A DNA stretch of 35,685 nucleotides from Saprospiraceae bacterium (GTDB taxonomy: Bacteria > Bacteroidota > Bacteroidia > Chitinophagales > Saprospiraceae). The notes under the pieces were generated by a model. That model saw only the letters and a program-made list of their open reading frames with translations. It made no database searches and was not told where the DNA came from. The translations under genes were made by a program, and so were the position numbers. The stretch spans positions 1-35,685 of the forward strand of contig JAJCYI010000063.1 of the NCBI GenBank assembly GCA_029263015.1, read 5' to 3'. Within the stretch, counting starts at the first letter, position 1. Each line of letters begins with the position of its first letter. Shown here piece after piece: positions 16,616-25,476 of this stretch.

Positions 16616-19483
16616 ATGGGATATAAGCATAAACCAACATTCATTGAAAAAATAGCCGAGAGCATCGGCCTCATTCCTGACCTTCACAAAGGAGAGGATT
16701 ACGACCCGCAGGTCAACCGTTTGGAAGGGCCAGGTGATTTGACAGATTACCCACCCCCTGACCAATGGGACGATTGGACAGAATATGAAGCCAAATCTTG
16801 GCCAAAGAAAGAGAAGAAGAGTTACTCAATCGTGCCGACCACTTGCTTCAATTGCGAAAGTGCTTGTGGGCTTTTAGCTTATGTGGACAAGGAGACCAAC
16901 GAAGTCCGCAAATTTGAAGGCAACCCTTGGCATCCCGGCAGTCGGGGCCGCAATTGTGCCAAAGGGCCAGCGACAATCAATCAAATAACAGATCCTGATC
17001 GGATTTTGCACCCGTTGAAAAGGGTAGGGGAAAGAGGCTCTGGCAAATGGGAAAAAGTTACCTGGGATGAAGTATTGGATGATATTGCTGGCCGAATTCG
17101 GAAAGCACTCCAGGAAGGACGTCACAATGAAGTTGCCTACCATGTTGGCCGACCTGGCCACGAAGGATATATGAACAGGGTATTGCAGGCTTGGGGGATA
17201 GACGGGCATAATTCCCACACAAATATTTGTTCGTCGGGTGCTCGGTTTGGATATGCCATTTGGTACGGTTACGACAGGCCATCGCCTGACCATGCCAATG
17301 CAAAGGCCATTTTATTGGTATCTGCCCATCTTGAAAGTGGCCATTATTTCAACCCGCACGCCCAGCGCATCATTGAGGGGAAAATGAAAGGGGCAAAACT
17401 CATTGTACTTGATCCCCGCTTGTCGAATACCGCCAGTATGGCTGATGAATGGATGCCAACCTATCCCGGAACAGAAGCAGCATTATTGTTGGCCATTGCC
17501 CAATTGCTGTTGAAAAATGGCTGGTACAATCGGGATTACATGGAGAATTGGACAAACTGGGCGGCGTATATGGAAAAGGAACATGCTGATAAGCCTCAGA
17601 CTTTTGAAAGTTTTATTGATACACTGATCGAAACATATGCTGAATTCACGCCAGAATATGCCGAGAAAGAAAGCGGTGTGACAGCAGACCAAGTTGTCAG
17701 GGTGGCAGAAATCATTGGTAAAGCAGGCTCAAGGGTCGCTTCGCATAATTGGCGCAGCGCTGGCTCTGGAAACCTCGGTGGGTGGTGCGTGGCTAGGGCG
17801 TTGCACTTTATCAATGTCATCATGGGTTCGGTAGGTGCTGAAGGTGGCACTTCGCCAAATTCATGGAACAAGTTCAAACCTTCTTTTTTTGACAATCCAC
17901 CAGCACAGAAGTTTTGGAATGAACTACATTTTCCAAAGGAATATCCACTGGCCTATTTTGAAATGTCCTTCCTGTTACCTCATTTCCTCAAAGAGGGAAG
18001 GGGCTTTATGGATGTGTATTTTTCCAGGGTATTCAACCCTGTGTGGACCTATCCCGATGGCTTCATGTGGATGGAGGCATACAAAGACGAAAAGTGCTTT
18101 GGCCTGCACGCTGCCATGACGCCAACTTGGAACGAGTCTGCCTTTTTCGCAGATTATGTACTGCCAATGGGGCTGGCCAGCGAGCGGCACGACATTAATA
18201 GTTACGCAACAGACTCGGGAACTTGGATTGCTTTCCGGCAACCTGTTTTACGGGAAAAAGCAAGACGGGACGGCAGGCCGTTCAACTTTACTTACGATGT
18301 GAACCCAGGCGAGGTTTGGGAGGAAGATGAATTTTGGATCGAGCTGTCCTGGCGGATAGATCCCGATGGCAGTTTGGGCATTAGAAAACATTTTATTTCG
18401 CCATATCGCCCTGGTAAAAAAATCACCATTGACGAATACTACCAATACATTTTTGAACATACCGAAGGCCTGCCCGAAGCTGCTGAGAAAGAAGGGATCA
18501 AGCCATTGGATTATATGCGGAAATATGGCGCCTATCATGTCGAAAGATCGGGTTATAATAAAAATCTCAAGGGGCTGAAAGATAAAGACATGGAAGGGGC
18601 AGAAGTGGATGACAAGTCTGGCACCATCTCCAAAAACAATAAAACCATTGGTGTGATGCACAATGAAAAACCCGTAAAAGGATTCCCGACAGAATCTGGA
18701 AAAAACGAGTTTTTTAGCCAAACGATGGTTGACTGGAAATGGCCAGAATATGCCATACCTACTTATATAAAGAGCCATATTCACGAAGAAAATATGGATC
18801 GCTCGAAAGGGGATTACCCTTTGGTGCCGACATTCCGGTTGCCGACTCTGATCCACTCACGCAGCGGTAATGCAAAATGGCTGTATGAAATTGCCAACCG
18901 CAACCCGATCTGGATGCACACTTCTGATGCAGAGAAATTTGGGGTAAAAACTGGTGACTTGTTGCGCATCAATACAGACATAGGTTACTTCGTGGACAAG
19001 GTTTGGGTGACAGAGGGGATGCGGCCAGGAGTCGTTGCCTGTTCACACCACTTAGGGCGATGGCGCCGACCACAAGACCCTGCAGGAAATCGGTGGGGAA
19101 CAGCTACTGTTTCCATAACCGATGATGGTAAAGGAGGTTGGAAGATGAAGCAACTCGCTGGAATACAACCATTTAAGTCGGCTGATAATGACAGCGCCCG
19201 CATATTCTGGAGTGATGGAGGAGTGCATCAAAATATCACATTTCCTGTACATCCTGATCCAATTTCAGGGATGCACTGCTGGCATCAAAAAGTCCGTATC
19301 GAAAATGCACATCCGACCGATGAATACGGCGACGTATTTGTCGATACCAATAAGAGCATGAAAATCTACCGGGAATGGTTGGCTATGGCCAGGCCTGCAC
19401 CTGGGCCAGGTGGGCTGCGAAGGCCGCTCTGGATGAAACGCGCTTTGAAGCCTGATGAGGAGACTTATTATATTAAGGAATGA
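16616..19483 (+). CDS. Cytoplasmic molybdopterin oxidoreductase, SoeA-like sulfite dehydrogenase candidate
   Basis: 955 residues of the DMSO-reductase family. The N-terminal [4Fe-4S] site is Cys77, Cys80, Cys84 (CFNCESAC) and Cys114 (NCAKG). The probable Mo ligand is Cys205 in HTNICSSGARFGY, followed by ESGHYFNPHAQR and LIVLDPRLSNTA for the bis-pterin cofactor. The C-terminal dinucleotide-binding domain includes LPTLIHSRSGNAKWL and RINTDIGYF. There is no twin-arginine signal, unlike polysulfide, thiosulfate or tetrathionate reductases, so it acts in the cytoplasm. With the fused ferredoxin/NrfD subunit 88 bases upstream it forms a SoeABC-like complex. SoeA of purple sulfur bacteria, about this size and also cytoplasmic, oxidises sulfite to sulfate. 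The adjacent persulfide dioxygenase, which makes sulfite, supports this. A reductase role cannot be excluded from sequence. Confidence 0.88.
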   Translation: MGYKHKPTFIEKIAESIGLIPDLHKGEDYDPQVNRLEGPGDLTDYPPPDQWDDWTEYEAKSWPKKEKKSYSIVPTTCFNCESACGLLAYVDKETNEVRKFEGNPWHPGSRGRNCAKGPATINQITDPDRILHPLKRVGERGSGKWEKVTWDEVLDDIAGRIRKALQEGRHNEVAYHVGRPGHEGYMNRVLQAWGIDGHNSHTNICSSGARFGYAIWYGYDRPSPDHANAKAILLVSAHLESGHYFNPHAQRIIEGKMKGAKLIVLDPRLSNTASMADEWMPTYPGTEAALLLAIAQLLLKNGWYNRDYMENWTNWAAYMEKEHADKPQTFESFIDTLIETYAEFTPEYAEKESGVTADQVVRVAEIIGKAGSRVASHNWRSAGSGNLGGWCVARALHFINVIMGSVGAEGGTSPNSWNKFKPSFFDNPPAQKFWNELHFPKEYPLAYFEMSFLLPHFLKEGRGFMDVYFSRVFNPVWTYPDGFMWMEAYKDEKCFGLHAAMTPTWNESAFFADYVLPMGLASERHDINSYATDSGTWIAFRQPVLREKARRDGRPFNFTYDVNPGEVWEEDEFWIELSWRIDPDGSLGIRKHFISPYRPGKKITIDEYYQYIFEHTEGLPEAAEKEGIKPLDYMRKYGAYHVERSGYNKNLKGLKDKDMEGAEVDDKSGTISKNNKTIGVMHNEKPVKGFPTESGKNEFFSQTMVDWKWPEYAIPTYIKSHIHEENMDRSKGDYPLVPTFRLPTLIHSRSGNAKWLYEIANRNPIWMHTSDAEKFGVKTGDLLRINTDIGYFVDKVWVTEGMRPGVVACSHHLGRWRRPQDPAGNRWGTATVSITDDGKGGWKMKQLAGIQPFKSADNDSARIFWSDGGVHQNITFPVHPDPISGMHCWHQKVRIENAHPTDEYGDVFVDTNKSMKIYREWLAMARPAPGPGGLRRPLWMKRALKPDEETYYIKE

Positions 19484-19489
19484 TAAAAG

Positions 19490-19514
19490 AGGAGGTATAA
19501 CAGCCTCCTTATTT
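19490..19514 (+). terminator. Short hairpin with T-rich tail after the molybdoenzyme gene
   Basis: AGGAGG (19490-19495) and CCTCCT (19504-19509) with an 8-base loop, followed by TATTTATTAT. It starts 7 bases past the stop codon. The stem is short, but the position and T-rich tail fit the end of the sulfur operon. Confidence 0.5.
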
Positions 19515-19571
19515 ATTATCACACAAAAGAGTATTGCAATGTGGAATACAACTGCCAAATAATAATTGTAG

Positions 19572-19579
19572 TAAGTTTG
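19572..19579 (+). promoter_or_regulatory. Candidate -7 box for the following T9SS gene
   Basis: TAAGTTTG matches TAnnTTTG, 16 bases before the ATG at 19596. There is no TTG at 17-23 bases upstream (nearest is CTG at 19552-19554), so only one box is supported. It would give a very short leader. Confidence 0.35.
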
Positions 19580-19595
19580 GTTAAAATAAATAGTA

Positions 19596-21131
19596 ATGAA
19601 AACAATGTTCACGCTCGCTTTTTCCCTTTTCTTCTTCATTTTATATGCTCAGCCTGGTGTTATTTGGAGTACTGGTGCTACAAATAATCAAGGTGTATCT
19701 TCTTTTTCCACCAAATTAATTTCAATAGATTTAAATGGAAATATCATTGCATTGAACCATAAATCTAATGGACGTCAAAATATCTGGTTAAGTAAAATAG
19801 CACCCGATGGTGAATTACTTTGGGACGTTGAGTTTGATGGAGATGCAGGATTACTAGATGAAGGTTATGACCTTACTTTTGATAATAATAACAATATAAT
19901 TATTCATGGAATAACACAAACAAAAGACTTTGTTGAAGATGTATATTTTGGAGAATATAAGCCTATTACATTAAAATTTGATCCAAATGGTCAATTGATT
20001 TGGGAAGCTGTCATTCCTGTTCAAGAATGGTTCGAAGCCCCCATTGCAAATTCAGTTATTGTGGATGATAATGGTAATTGCTATGTAACAGGTCAAATCA
20101 GAGATACAACAGGATCAAACTATGCAGCCTATTTGACTAAATATGCCGGAGATGGAAATAAGGAATGGGAAGTTTTTGAACCAAATGATTCTTTTACTAC
20201 CATCGGGTTAAAATTAAATTTTCTTGGAGACTCTATTCGTCTCAGGAGTCATACCTATAATTCAGATTTAGATGAAAAATACCTCAACACAATAACTTAT
20301 GATTTGGATGGAAACTTATTAAATAAGTATTCAGAAGAGACCGCCTCATGGTACTCTACCGTGAAAATGGAGGAGGATATAGCTGGTAATTTTTATTTCC
20401 AGTCAGGAAAATCTGTTTTCAAATATAATCAATTCAGCGAATTATTATGGCAATATAATGAAGTGCCAATTGATGGAAATAACAGCCACATAATGGATAT
20501 GAAAATTGATGATGAGTCCAACGTGTATTTGACTGGTGCTAATGAGGGTATGTTCACTCTTAAACTAGATAGTAATGGTGATTTACTTTGGAAAACATAT
20601 AATCCATTATCTACTTCAGGGAGACATATGGATGTCGATGATTTTGGAAATACAGTGGTTGGCTGTGAACGATATAATTTTGATTCAGGGATTTTCTCAA
20701 TCAACTTGGTAAAATATGATCCAGATGGAAATGAATTGGCTTCCCTTATTTATTCTAATGCCAGAATCCATGATTTATTAGTTTATGATGAAATGTCTTT
20801 CCTTACATATATTGTGGATATTGGCGTACCACCATATTATAAAGTCCAGAAGTATGATTTGATTTTATCAGATGATGATGAATCACCTGAAATACTTCAT
20901 CTATTTCCCAATCCGGCTAATGAATCTATAACTATTACTTGGGATGATAAAGATGTTCATCGGGGTGAAATAAGTCTGTATAATTTACAAGGTCAATCTG
21001 TTTTCAAACAAAACACATTAATATCAAGTGGGCAAACTATTGATCTGCCAAAGCTTAATACAGGTATTTATTATCTTAAAATCAATTCAGATTCAAGGAT
21101 CTACCAAAGTAAATTAATAATCGAACAATAA
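19596..21131 (+). CDS. Secreted T9SS type A sorting-domain protein with repeats
   Basis: 511 residues. Signal peptide MKTMFTLAFSLFFFILYAQ (1-19). The body carries recurring blocks of the form L-x-x-D-x-N-G-x-L-x-W (DGELLWDVEF, PNGQLIWEA, SNGDLLWKTY, ELLWQYN), each followed by a D-D-x-G-N or D-E-S-N-V-Y turn. This resembles the SBBP-type beta-propeller repeat. Residues about 437-511 are a complete T9SS type A domain: HLFPNPANESI, LYNLQGQSVF, LNTGIYYLKI and a final SKLIIEQ. It should be carried across the outer membrane and either anchored or released. The ligand is unknown. The DNA is clearly AT-richer than the sulfur genes before it. It is a single gene with a strong two-way terminator behind it. 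Confidence 0.9.
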   Translation: MKTMFTLAFSLFFFILYAQPGVIWSTGATNNQGVSSFSTKLISIDLNGNIIALNHKSNGRQNIWLSKIAPDGELLWDVEFDGDAGLLDEGYDLTFDNNNNIIIHGITQTKDFVEDVYFGEYKPITLKFDPNGQLIWEAVIPVQEWFEAPIANSVIVDDNGNCYVTGQIRDTTGSNYAAYLTKYAGDGNKEWEVFEPNDSFTTIGLKLNFLGDSIRLRSHTYNSDLDEKYLNTITYDLDGNLLNKYSEETASWYSTVKMEEDIAGNFYFQSGKSVFKYNQFSELLWQYNEVPIDGNNSHIMDMKIDDESNVYLTGANEGMFTLKLDSNGDLLWKTYNPLSTSGRHMDVDDFGNTVVGCERYNFDSGIFSINLVKYDPDGNELASLIYSNARIHDLLVYDEMSFLTYIVDIGVPPYYKVQKYDLILSDDDESPEILHLFPNPANESITITWDDKDVHRGEISLYNLQGQSVFKQNTLISSGQTIDLPKLNTGIYYLKINSDSRIYQSKLIIEQ

Positions 21132-21151
21132 TTGGAAGGGTGTGGTCAATT

Positions 21152-21198
21152 TATATTAAAAAAGATGAACGGCAAAGCCGTTCACCTTTTTTAATATA
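21152..21198. terminator. Two-way intrinsic terminator between convergent genes
   Basis: TATATTAAAAAAG-A-TGAACGGC (21152-21173), loop AAA, GCCGTTCA-C-CTTTTTTAATATA (21177-21198). The stem is about 21 bp with one A/C mismatch. A-run and T-run flank the GC core, so it works in both directions. It follows the T9SS gene (stop 21131) and faces the cytochrome gene (stop 21241). Confidence 0.85.
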
Positions 21199-21223
21199 CA
21201 GCCTCAAGAGTATTTTCAAGTAG

Positions 21224-21260
21224 TTAGCGTTGACAATTTTTTAATAGTTGTCAACGCTAA
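21224..21260. repeat. 13-bp perfect inverted repeat overlapping the cytochrome gene stop
   Basis: TTAGCGTTGACAA (21224-21236) and TTGTCAACGCTAA (21248-21260), with an 11-base loop. The right arm encodes the last residues (LSVDN) of the minus-strand gene and the TAA stop is in the loop, so a hairpin would form at the stop codon. Confidence 0.65.
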
Positions 21261-23490
21261 GATTATGTTCATCTAACCATTCCATTAAGCTTTCCTCTGT
21301 GAACATTTTGTCACTTCCTTCTAATCTTGCCCGTATTTTGCCAACCAATTTTGGATCGATATAAGTGGGGTTTTGGGTAAATGAATTTTTAATAAAAATC
21401 ACTAAGTCTGCTATTTTTTCATCCGTCAATTCCGGGTTATTTTTTATGCCGGGCATGACCAGATTCATGTCGTATTTTAATCCATTAACTTGTACTGGAC
21501 CTTTTAATCCTTGTAACATTATTGCAATCATTTTTTCTGGTGGGCCTGTTACATACTCGGAAGGATAGAGCGGCGGGGCCAATTGTGGATTTCCTTTGCC
21601 ATCTTGTCCATGACAGGAAGAGCAATATGTATTGTATAATTGAAATCCTTTGGTACGATTGTCTAAAAATGTTTTAGTTAATAATTGCGGGGCTTTTATC
21701 TCATTGTTTTTTTTACTGGCGATGGTTTGAGAAAGCATGTTATAAATGGAATCAGATTTTAGGTATTTTATATTTTTATAATAATAGTCTTCTTTTCCGT
21801 TAATGCCACTGATGAGTGCTTCGCAAAAGATAGGTCCGTTACTGTATTTATTGGCTAATATTGACCAGGCATTATTAGATTCTGGAGAACTTGTTTTTCC
21901 TAAAATATGACATAGGTGCAGGTCGATTGATGGTGATTCAAAAGTAATGGCTTTATTAATTATCGGCAGAATGTTTTCAAATTCGTTGACATAGTCATTG
22001 GCCAATAATATGCATTGGGTTATAACTCTTTGGTTTTGAGTGCCTTGGGCAACCTTTTTTAAGGATTCAATATTCAAAATGTCTAATCCTTCCATGGTTC
22101 TGAGAGCATGAATTTGGCCAATTGGATTGTTTGTGTCCAATGCTAATCCTATCAGATTTTGCATTAGACTTATGTCTTTAGAAAATACAATTTCTTTTTG
22201 TGCCAATATCCTTAATTCTCCGTTTTTGTGCTTTAGTAAAGGCACGAAATCAATTGGTTCATATTTTGAACAATCAATGGTTTTCTCATTTTCGATTCCC
22301 TTAAACATTACTTTGTAAATCCTGCCTTTTCCATTTGCCTTTTCCAATTTTTTTTCTAATATTTTCTCTCTTAAATAACTCGTCATATAAGCCCTGTGCT
22401 GGATCACTCCTTTTCTTAAATCAAGGATATATAATGCACCATTTAATCCTGTATATAGATTAATAGGACGGAAGGTTTCGTCTTTGGAAATTAAAAATTC
22501 TTTTTCTTCATAAGCCTGCAATGCTGTAATTTTAATATTATCATTTTTTAGTAAGAACCGCTTTATTAAATTTACTTCCGGACCACAGACAAACGCATTT
22601 CCATAATATTCATTTGGTAATTGATTGCCCCGATAAATCAATGGCCCACAAGCAGAAGTAAAATTGATGAGCATGTTGTTTTCATCCAAAACCCCTTCCT
22701 CGTACCCTCGGTTGACAGCTGTTGCTTGATAAGGGAATACTCTTCGGTTTATTGCAATTTGCTGTCGATGCCCATATTCGACCTTTTGATTAGGGTGTTG
22801 GGTTAACACATTTGGCATCATGTAATCACCCGTCAATGGGTTGCTGTTGTCATTGTAAAAAAGCTTTCCAAAATCGTCGTTGGTTAATCCCCATTGGCCG
22901 CGGGCAGTAGTGGCCTCTTTGAACCATATTCCATCCTTCATTTTGTATCGGGCATTTGATTTGGCACTGTAAATCCAATTATCGAGGTTGTAAAGCAGTG
23001 CATTTGGCTGGTGTTCAATATTGCCTCCAATGACATAAAGAGAATCGATAAGCACCTGGTTGCCGGGCCTGTCATTTTCGATAGAAGTCCACCAAAGGTT
23101 TGTGCCTTCTGAATAGAGCAAGCCGTTATAGGCGAAAAGCAAAGTCCTGGGAGCTATTAATTTATCAAGGAATATGAAGCGGTTGTCCATCTTTCCATCT
23201 TCGTCCTCATCGGAAAGAACGACGATTTTACCATCTGGTAAATCCTCGCCAGAGCCGTTAATGTCACGCATATATCCTGGCAGTTCCACCACCCAGATTC
23301 TACCTTTTTTATCGAATTGCATGGCTACCGGTGAATCCAGTAATGGTTCAGCAGCAATTAGTTCAATATTAAAACCCTCTTCCAGGATAAATTCAGAAGT
23401 ATTAATAATCGAGCTATTGTCTTGTTTACAGGAATGAATAAAAAAATAAAATAGTATTATTAAAACCGAGGATAAAAATCTTGAATTCAT
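21241..23490 (-). CDS. Lipoprotein dehydrogenase with PVC-type propeller and C-terminal cytochrome c domain
   Basis: 749 residues. Lipoprotein signal with Cys21 (FFIHSCKQD). The N-terminal half is a sugar-dehydrogenase-like beta-propeller of the PVC/TIGR02604 membrane-bound dehydrogenase type (MQFDKKGRIWVVELPGY, about 57-73; TAVNRGYEEG). The middle is helical and HEAT-like (about 400-590). The C-terminus is a class I cytochrome c: CSSCHGQDGKG with heme cysteines 623 and 626, His627, and probable axial Met679 in LVMPGI. Such proteins are common in Planctomycetes and Bacteroidota that degrade complex sugars, and are thought to oxidise sugars or alcohols outside the cytoplasm and pass electrons to cytochromes. 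The substrate is unknown. It lies downstream of a DUF1080 gene on the same strand (142-base gap), which suits a role in sugar oxidation. Confidence 0.85.
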   Translation of the reverse strand: MNSRFLSSVLIILFYFFIHSCKQDNSSIINTSEFILEEGFNIELIAAEPLLDSPVAMQFDKKGRIWVVELPGYMRDINGSGEDLPDGKIVVLSDEDEDGKMDNRFIFLDKLIAPRTLLFAYNGLLYSEGTNLWWTSIENDRPGNQVLIDSLYVIGGNIEHQPNALLYNLDNWIYSAKSNARYKMKDGIWFKEATTARGQWGLTNDDFGKLFYNDNSNPLTGDYMMPNVLTQHPNQKVEYGHRQQIAINRRVFPYQATAVNRGYEEGVLDENNMLINFTSACGPLIYRGNQLPNEYYGNAFVCGPEVNLIKRFLLKNDNIKITALQAYEEKEFLISKDETFRPINLYTGLNGALYILDLRKGVIQHRAYMTSYLREKILEKKLEKANGKGRIYKVMFKGIENEKTIDCSKYEPIDFVPLLKHKNGELRILAQKEIVFSKDISLMQNLIGLALDTNNPIGQIHALRTMEGLDILNIESLKKVAQGTQNQRVITQCILLANDYVNEFENILPIINKAITFESPSIDLHLCHILGKTSSPESNNAWSILANKYSNGPIFCEALISGINGKEDYYYKNIKYLKSDSIYNMLSQTIASKKNNEIKAPQLLTKTFLDNRTKGFQLYNTYCSSCHGQDGKGNPQLAPPLYPSEYVTGPPEKMIAIMLQGLKGPVQVNGLKYDMNLVMPGIKNNPELTDEKIADLVIFIKNSFTQNPTYIDPKLVGKIRARLEGSDKMFTEESLMEWLDEHNLSVDNY

Positions 23491-23512
23491 AATGTTTCAA
23501 AGTTGGTTCTTG

Positions 23513-23600
23513 GACAAATCCCGTGGTAAGTCGTGGGTTGATAATCAGACATTTACCTGAAAACGGTTTTAACGGTTTTGGGTTCTCCACGGGATTTGTC
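23513..23600. repeat. 88-base element with 14-bp terminal inverted repeats
   Basis: GACAAATCCCGTGG (23513-23526) and its exact reverse complement CCACGGGATTTGTC (23587-23600) bracket 60 bases. These include the direct repeat ACGGTTTTA/ACGGTTTTG. The element fills most of the gap between the DUF1080 and cytochrome genes. It may be a MITE-like element or a large mRNA hairpin. No target duplication is obvious. Confidence 0.6.
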
Positions 23601-23632
23601 TAAAAGCCGTAAAATTTAAAGAATAAGGAGAA

Positions 23633-24337
23633 TCAATTATCATTCAAATTAATCACGGAAACGGTGGGGTCGCTTTTTTGGCGTTCATTTTCAAGCCCGT
23701 TGGTTTTTATTTTTATATTCCGCCATTTTACTTTTTTCCCTTCCTGTTCTTTTCTTTGTATGCTGTGTACTTGAAATGCTATAAAACCTTCGGCGGTCAT
23801 GTCGTCAATTAAATTGGCGCACAGAATCCCATTGACCCAAGTTTTTAATTCATTCCCAATGGCTTCAATACGGTAATGATTCCACTTATTATTGATCCAT
23901 GCCTTCTGTCCTTTTGGATTGTCAGTCAGCGGGTATAACCAACCCCGTCTTGATTCGTCATATATGCCTCCTGCCCATTTTCGGGGGCTTGTTTCTATTT
24001 CAACCTGATAGCCATGTACTGCTCCGTTATGGTACTTGGCTTTGGACAGGCTACGTATCTGAACGCCAGAATTTAGTCCAGTGTCAATTTTTACTTCAAA
24101 TTCAAGGATGAAATTGCCATAGTTTATTTTCGTTGCTAAAAAACTATTCGGTGTACCATATTTAGAAATGCCGACCAGTTTTTTCCCTTTTATTTTATAA
24201 GTGCCTGAACCGTTCAATTGATGGAAATCGTTGGCTTTTTTCTTAGTAATTAAATAAGTCCAACCATCTTGAGAAAAAGTATTTGAAGAATAAAAGGAAA
24301 CTAAGAATAGCGCGATCAATGGGTAGAAATATTTCAT
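23633..24337 (-). CDS. DUF1080 family secreted protein (3-keto-disaccharide hydrolase-like)
   Basis: 234 residues. Signal peptide MKYFYPLIALFLVSFYSSNTFSQ (1-23). A single DUF1080 domain fills the rest, a concanavalin-like beta-sandwich, marked by FILEFEVKIDTGLNSGVQIRS, HGYQVEIETSPRKWAGGIYDESRRGWL, WNHYRIEAIGNELKTWVNG and the closing GFIAFQVH. Some members hydrolyse 3-keto-glycosides made by sugar 3-dehydrogenases; others have unknown activity. Likely periplasmic or outer-surface. It sits just upstream of the cytochrome-linked dehydrogenase, so the two may act in one sugar pathway. A 7-bp hairpin, ATTGTGG-ACAA-CCACAAT (24353-24370), lies 15 bases before the start. Confidence 0.9.
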   Translation of the reverse strand: MKYFYPLIALFLVSFYSSNTFSQDGWTYLITKKKANDFHQLNGSGTYKIKGKKLVGISKYGTPNSFLATKINYGNFILEFEVKIDTGLNSGVQIRSLSKAKYHNGAVHGYQVEIETSPRKWAGGIYDESRRGWLYPLTDNPKGQKAWINNKWNHYRIEAIGNELKTWVNGILCANLIDDMTAEGFIAFQVHSIQRKEQEGKKVKWRNIKIKTNGLENERQKSDPTVSVINLNDN

Positions 24338-24440
24338 TTTAATAAATTATAAATTGTGGACAACCACAATAAGTAGGGAAATTAATCATGCCTATCAAAA
24401 CATCAAAATGAATCCTTGAAAAGCTAGTGAATTAGCAATA

Positions 24441-24474
24441 AAAAAGTGAATAGGCAAACACCCATTCACTTTTT
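24441..24474 (-). terminator. Intrinsic terminator after sucD
   Basis: AAAAAGTGAAT (24441-24451) pairs with ATTCACTTTTT (24464-24474). Further GG/CC pairs lie inside, across one mismatch. On the minus strand the hairpin is followed by a run of T, 46 bases past the sucD stop. Confidence 0.8.
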
Positions 24475-24520
24475 ATCAAACAATATTATCGGTCGCCACA
24501 AATAGCGTCCGAAGACCGAT

Positions 24521-25408
24521 TTATCCAACCAACTCTCCTGCCAACGCTTGGCGCATTGTCTCTCCAATACTCGCCGGAGAATCCACCACATGAATTCCGC
24601 AAGATGCCATGATTTTCATTTTTGCTGCAGCAGTATCGTCCGCACCACCGATGATCGCACCGGCATGCCCCATCGTGCGACCAGCAGGTGCTGTTTGTCC
24701 GGCGATAAAACCAACCACAGGTTTTGTTCCATATTGTTTCACATATTCGGCAGCTTCTGCTTCCATGCCACCGCCAATTTCGCCAATCATAACTATGCCA
24801 TCCGTTTCTGGGTCGTTCATTAGCAATTGAACTGCTTCCTTGGTAGTGGTTCCAAGGATCGGGTCACCACCGATGCCAATGCATGTTGATTGCCCCATAC
24901 CGGCTTTGGTCACTTGGTCAACTGCTTCATAAGTTAGTGTGCCAGAGCGACTTACGATGCCAATCCTACCAGGCTTATGGATGAAGCCTGGCATGATGCC
25001 GCATTTAGCGCCTCCTGGTGTCATCACGCCTGGGCAATTTGGACCTATAAGGCGACAGGCAGGTTTGTCTTCGAGGTAGGCTTTTACTTTTATCATATCC
25101 TGAACGGGGATTCCTTCTGTAATACAAATGATTACTTTAATGCCTGCCTCAGCAGCTTCCATGATGGCGTCCCCAGCGAATGGAGGTGGAACAAAAATGA
25201 CAGAAACATCAGCATTGGCCTCCTTGACGGCTTGTTCAACGGTATTGAAAACAGGTCGGTTGAGGTGTTGCTGACCACCTTTTCCAGGGGTAACACCTCC
25301 AACGACATTTGTTCCATATTCTATCATTTGGGTCGCATGGAAAGTACCTTCCTTCCCTGTGAAACCTTGAACTATAACATTTGAATCTTTAGTAACTAAT
25401 ACGGCCAT
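24521..25408 (-). CDS. sucD: Succinyl-CoA synthetase, ADP/GDP-forming, alpha subunit
   Basis: 295 residues, full length. CoA-binding N-terminal domain: [15 protein letters not shown] (14-28), then [17 protein letters not shown] (95-102), [12 protein letters not shown] (121-132) and SRSGTLTYE. Phosphohistidine His248 is in the family motif GHAGAIIGG. The alpha subunit carries the phosphorylated histidine and binds CoA; with SucC (not in this window) it makes ATP or GTP from succinyl-CoA in the TCA cycle. The start ATG directly follows three ACTCAAA heptamers in place of a Shine-Dalgarno site. An intrinsic terminator follows the gene. Confidence 0.97.
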   Translation of the reverse strand: MAVLVTKDSNVIVQGFTGKEGTFHATQMIEYGTNVVGGVTPGKGGQQHLNRPVFNTVEQAVKEANADVSVIFVPPPFAGDAIMEAAEAGIKVIICITEGIPVQDMIKVKAYLEDKPACRLIGPNCPGVMTPGGAKCGIMPGFIHKPGRIGIVSRSGTLTYEAVDQVTKAGMGQSTCIGIGGDPILGTTTKEAVQLLMNDPETDGIVMIGEIGGGMEAEAAEYVKQYGTKPVVGFIAGQTAPAGRTMGHAGAIIGGADDTAAAKMKIMASCGIHVVDSPASIGETMRQALAGELVG

Positions 25409-25414
25409 TTAAGT

Positions 25415-25435
25415 TTTGAGTTTTGAGTTTTGAGT
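25415..25435 (-). repeat. ACTCAAA x3 heptamer leader before sucD
   Basis: Three exact units of TTTGAGT on the plus strand (ACTCAAA on the coding strand), ending 6 bases before the sucD ATG. The identical 21-base block is at 30674-30694 before exbD. It occupies the ribosome-binding position. Confidence 0.8.
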
Positions 25436-25454
25436 ATCACATGAGTGGGTATTT

Positions 25455-25468
25455 CTAATCACTAATCA
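25455..25468. repeat. CTAATCA x2 heptamer tract after the FtsB/DivIC-like gene
   Basis: Two exact 7-base units, with a degenerate third (CTAATCA again at 25477-25483, overlapping the stop). It is the same family as the AATCACT units after queA. Confidence 0.55.
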
Positions 25469-25476
25469 CAATTCTA

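Noticed and set aside
18248-18856. A 202-codon minus-strand frame opposite the molybdoenzyme gene
   Set aside because: The plus-strand protein is a full-length recognised family member. The antisense frame has no motif.
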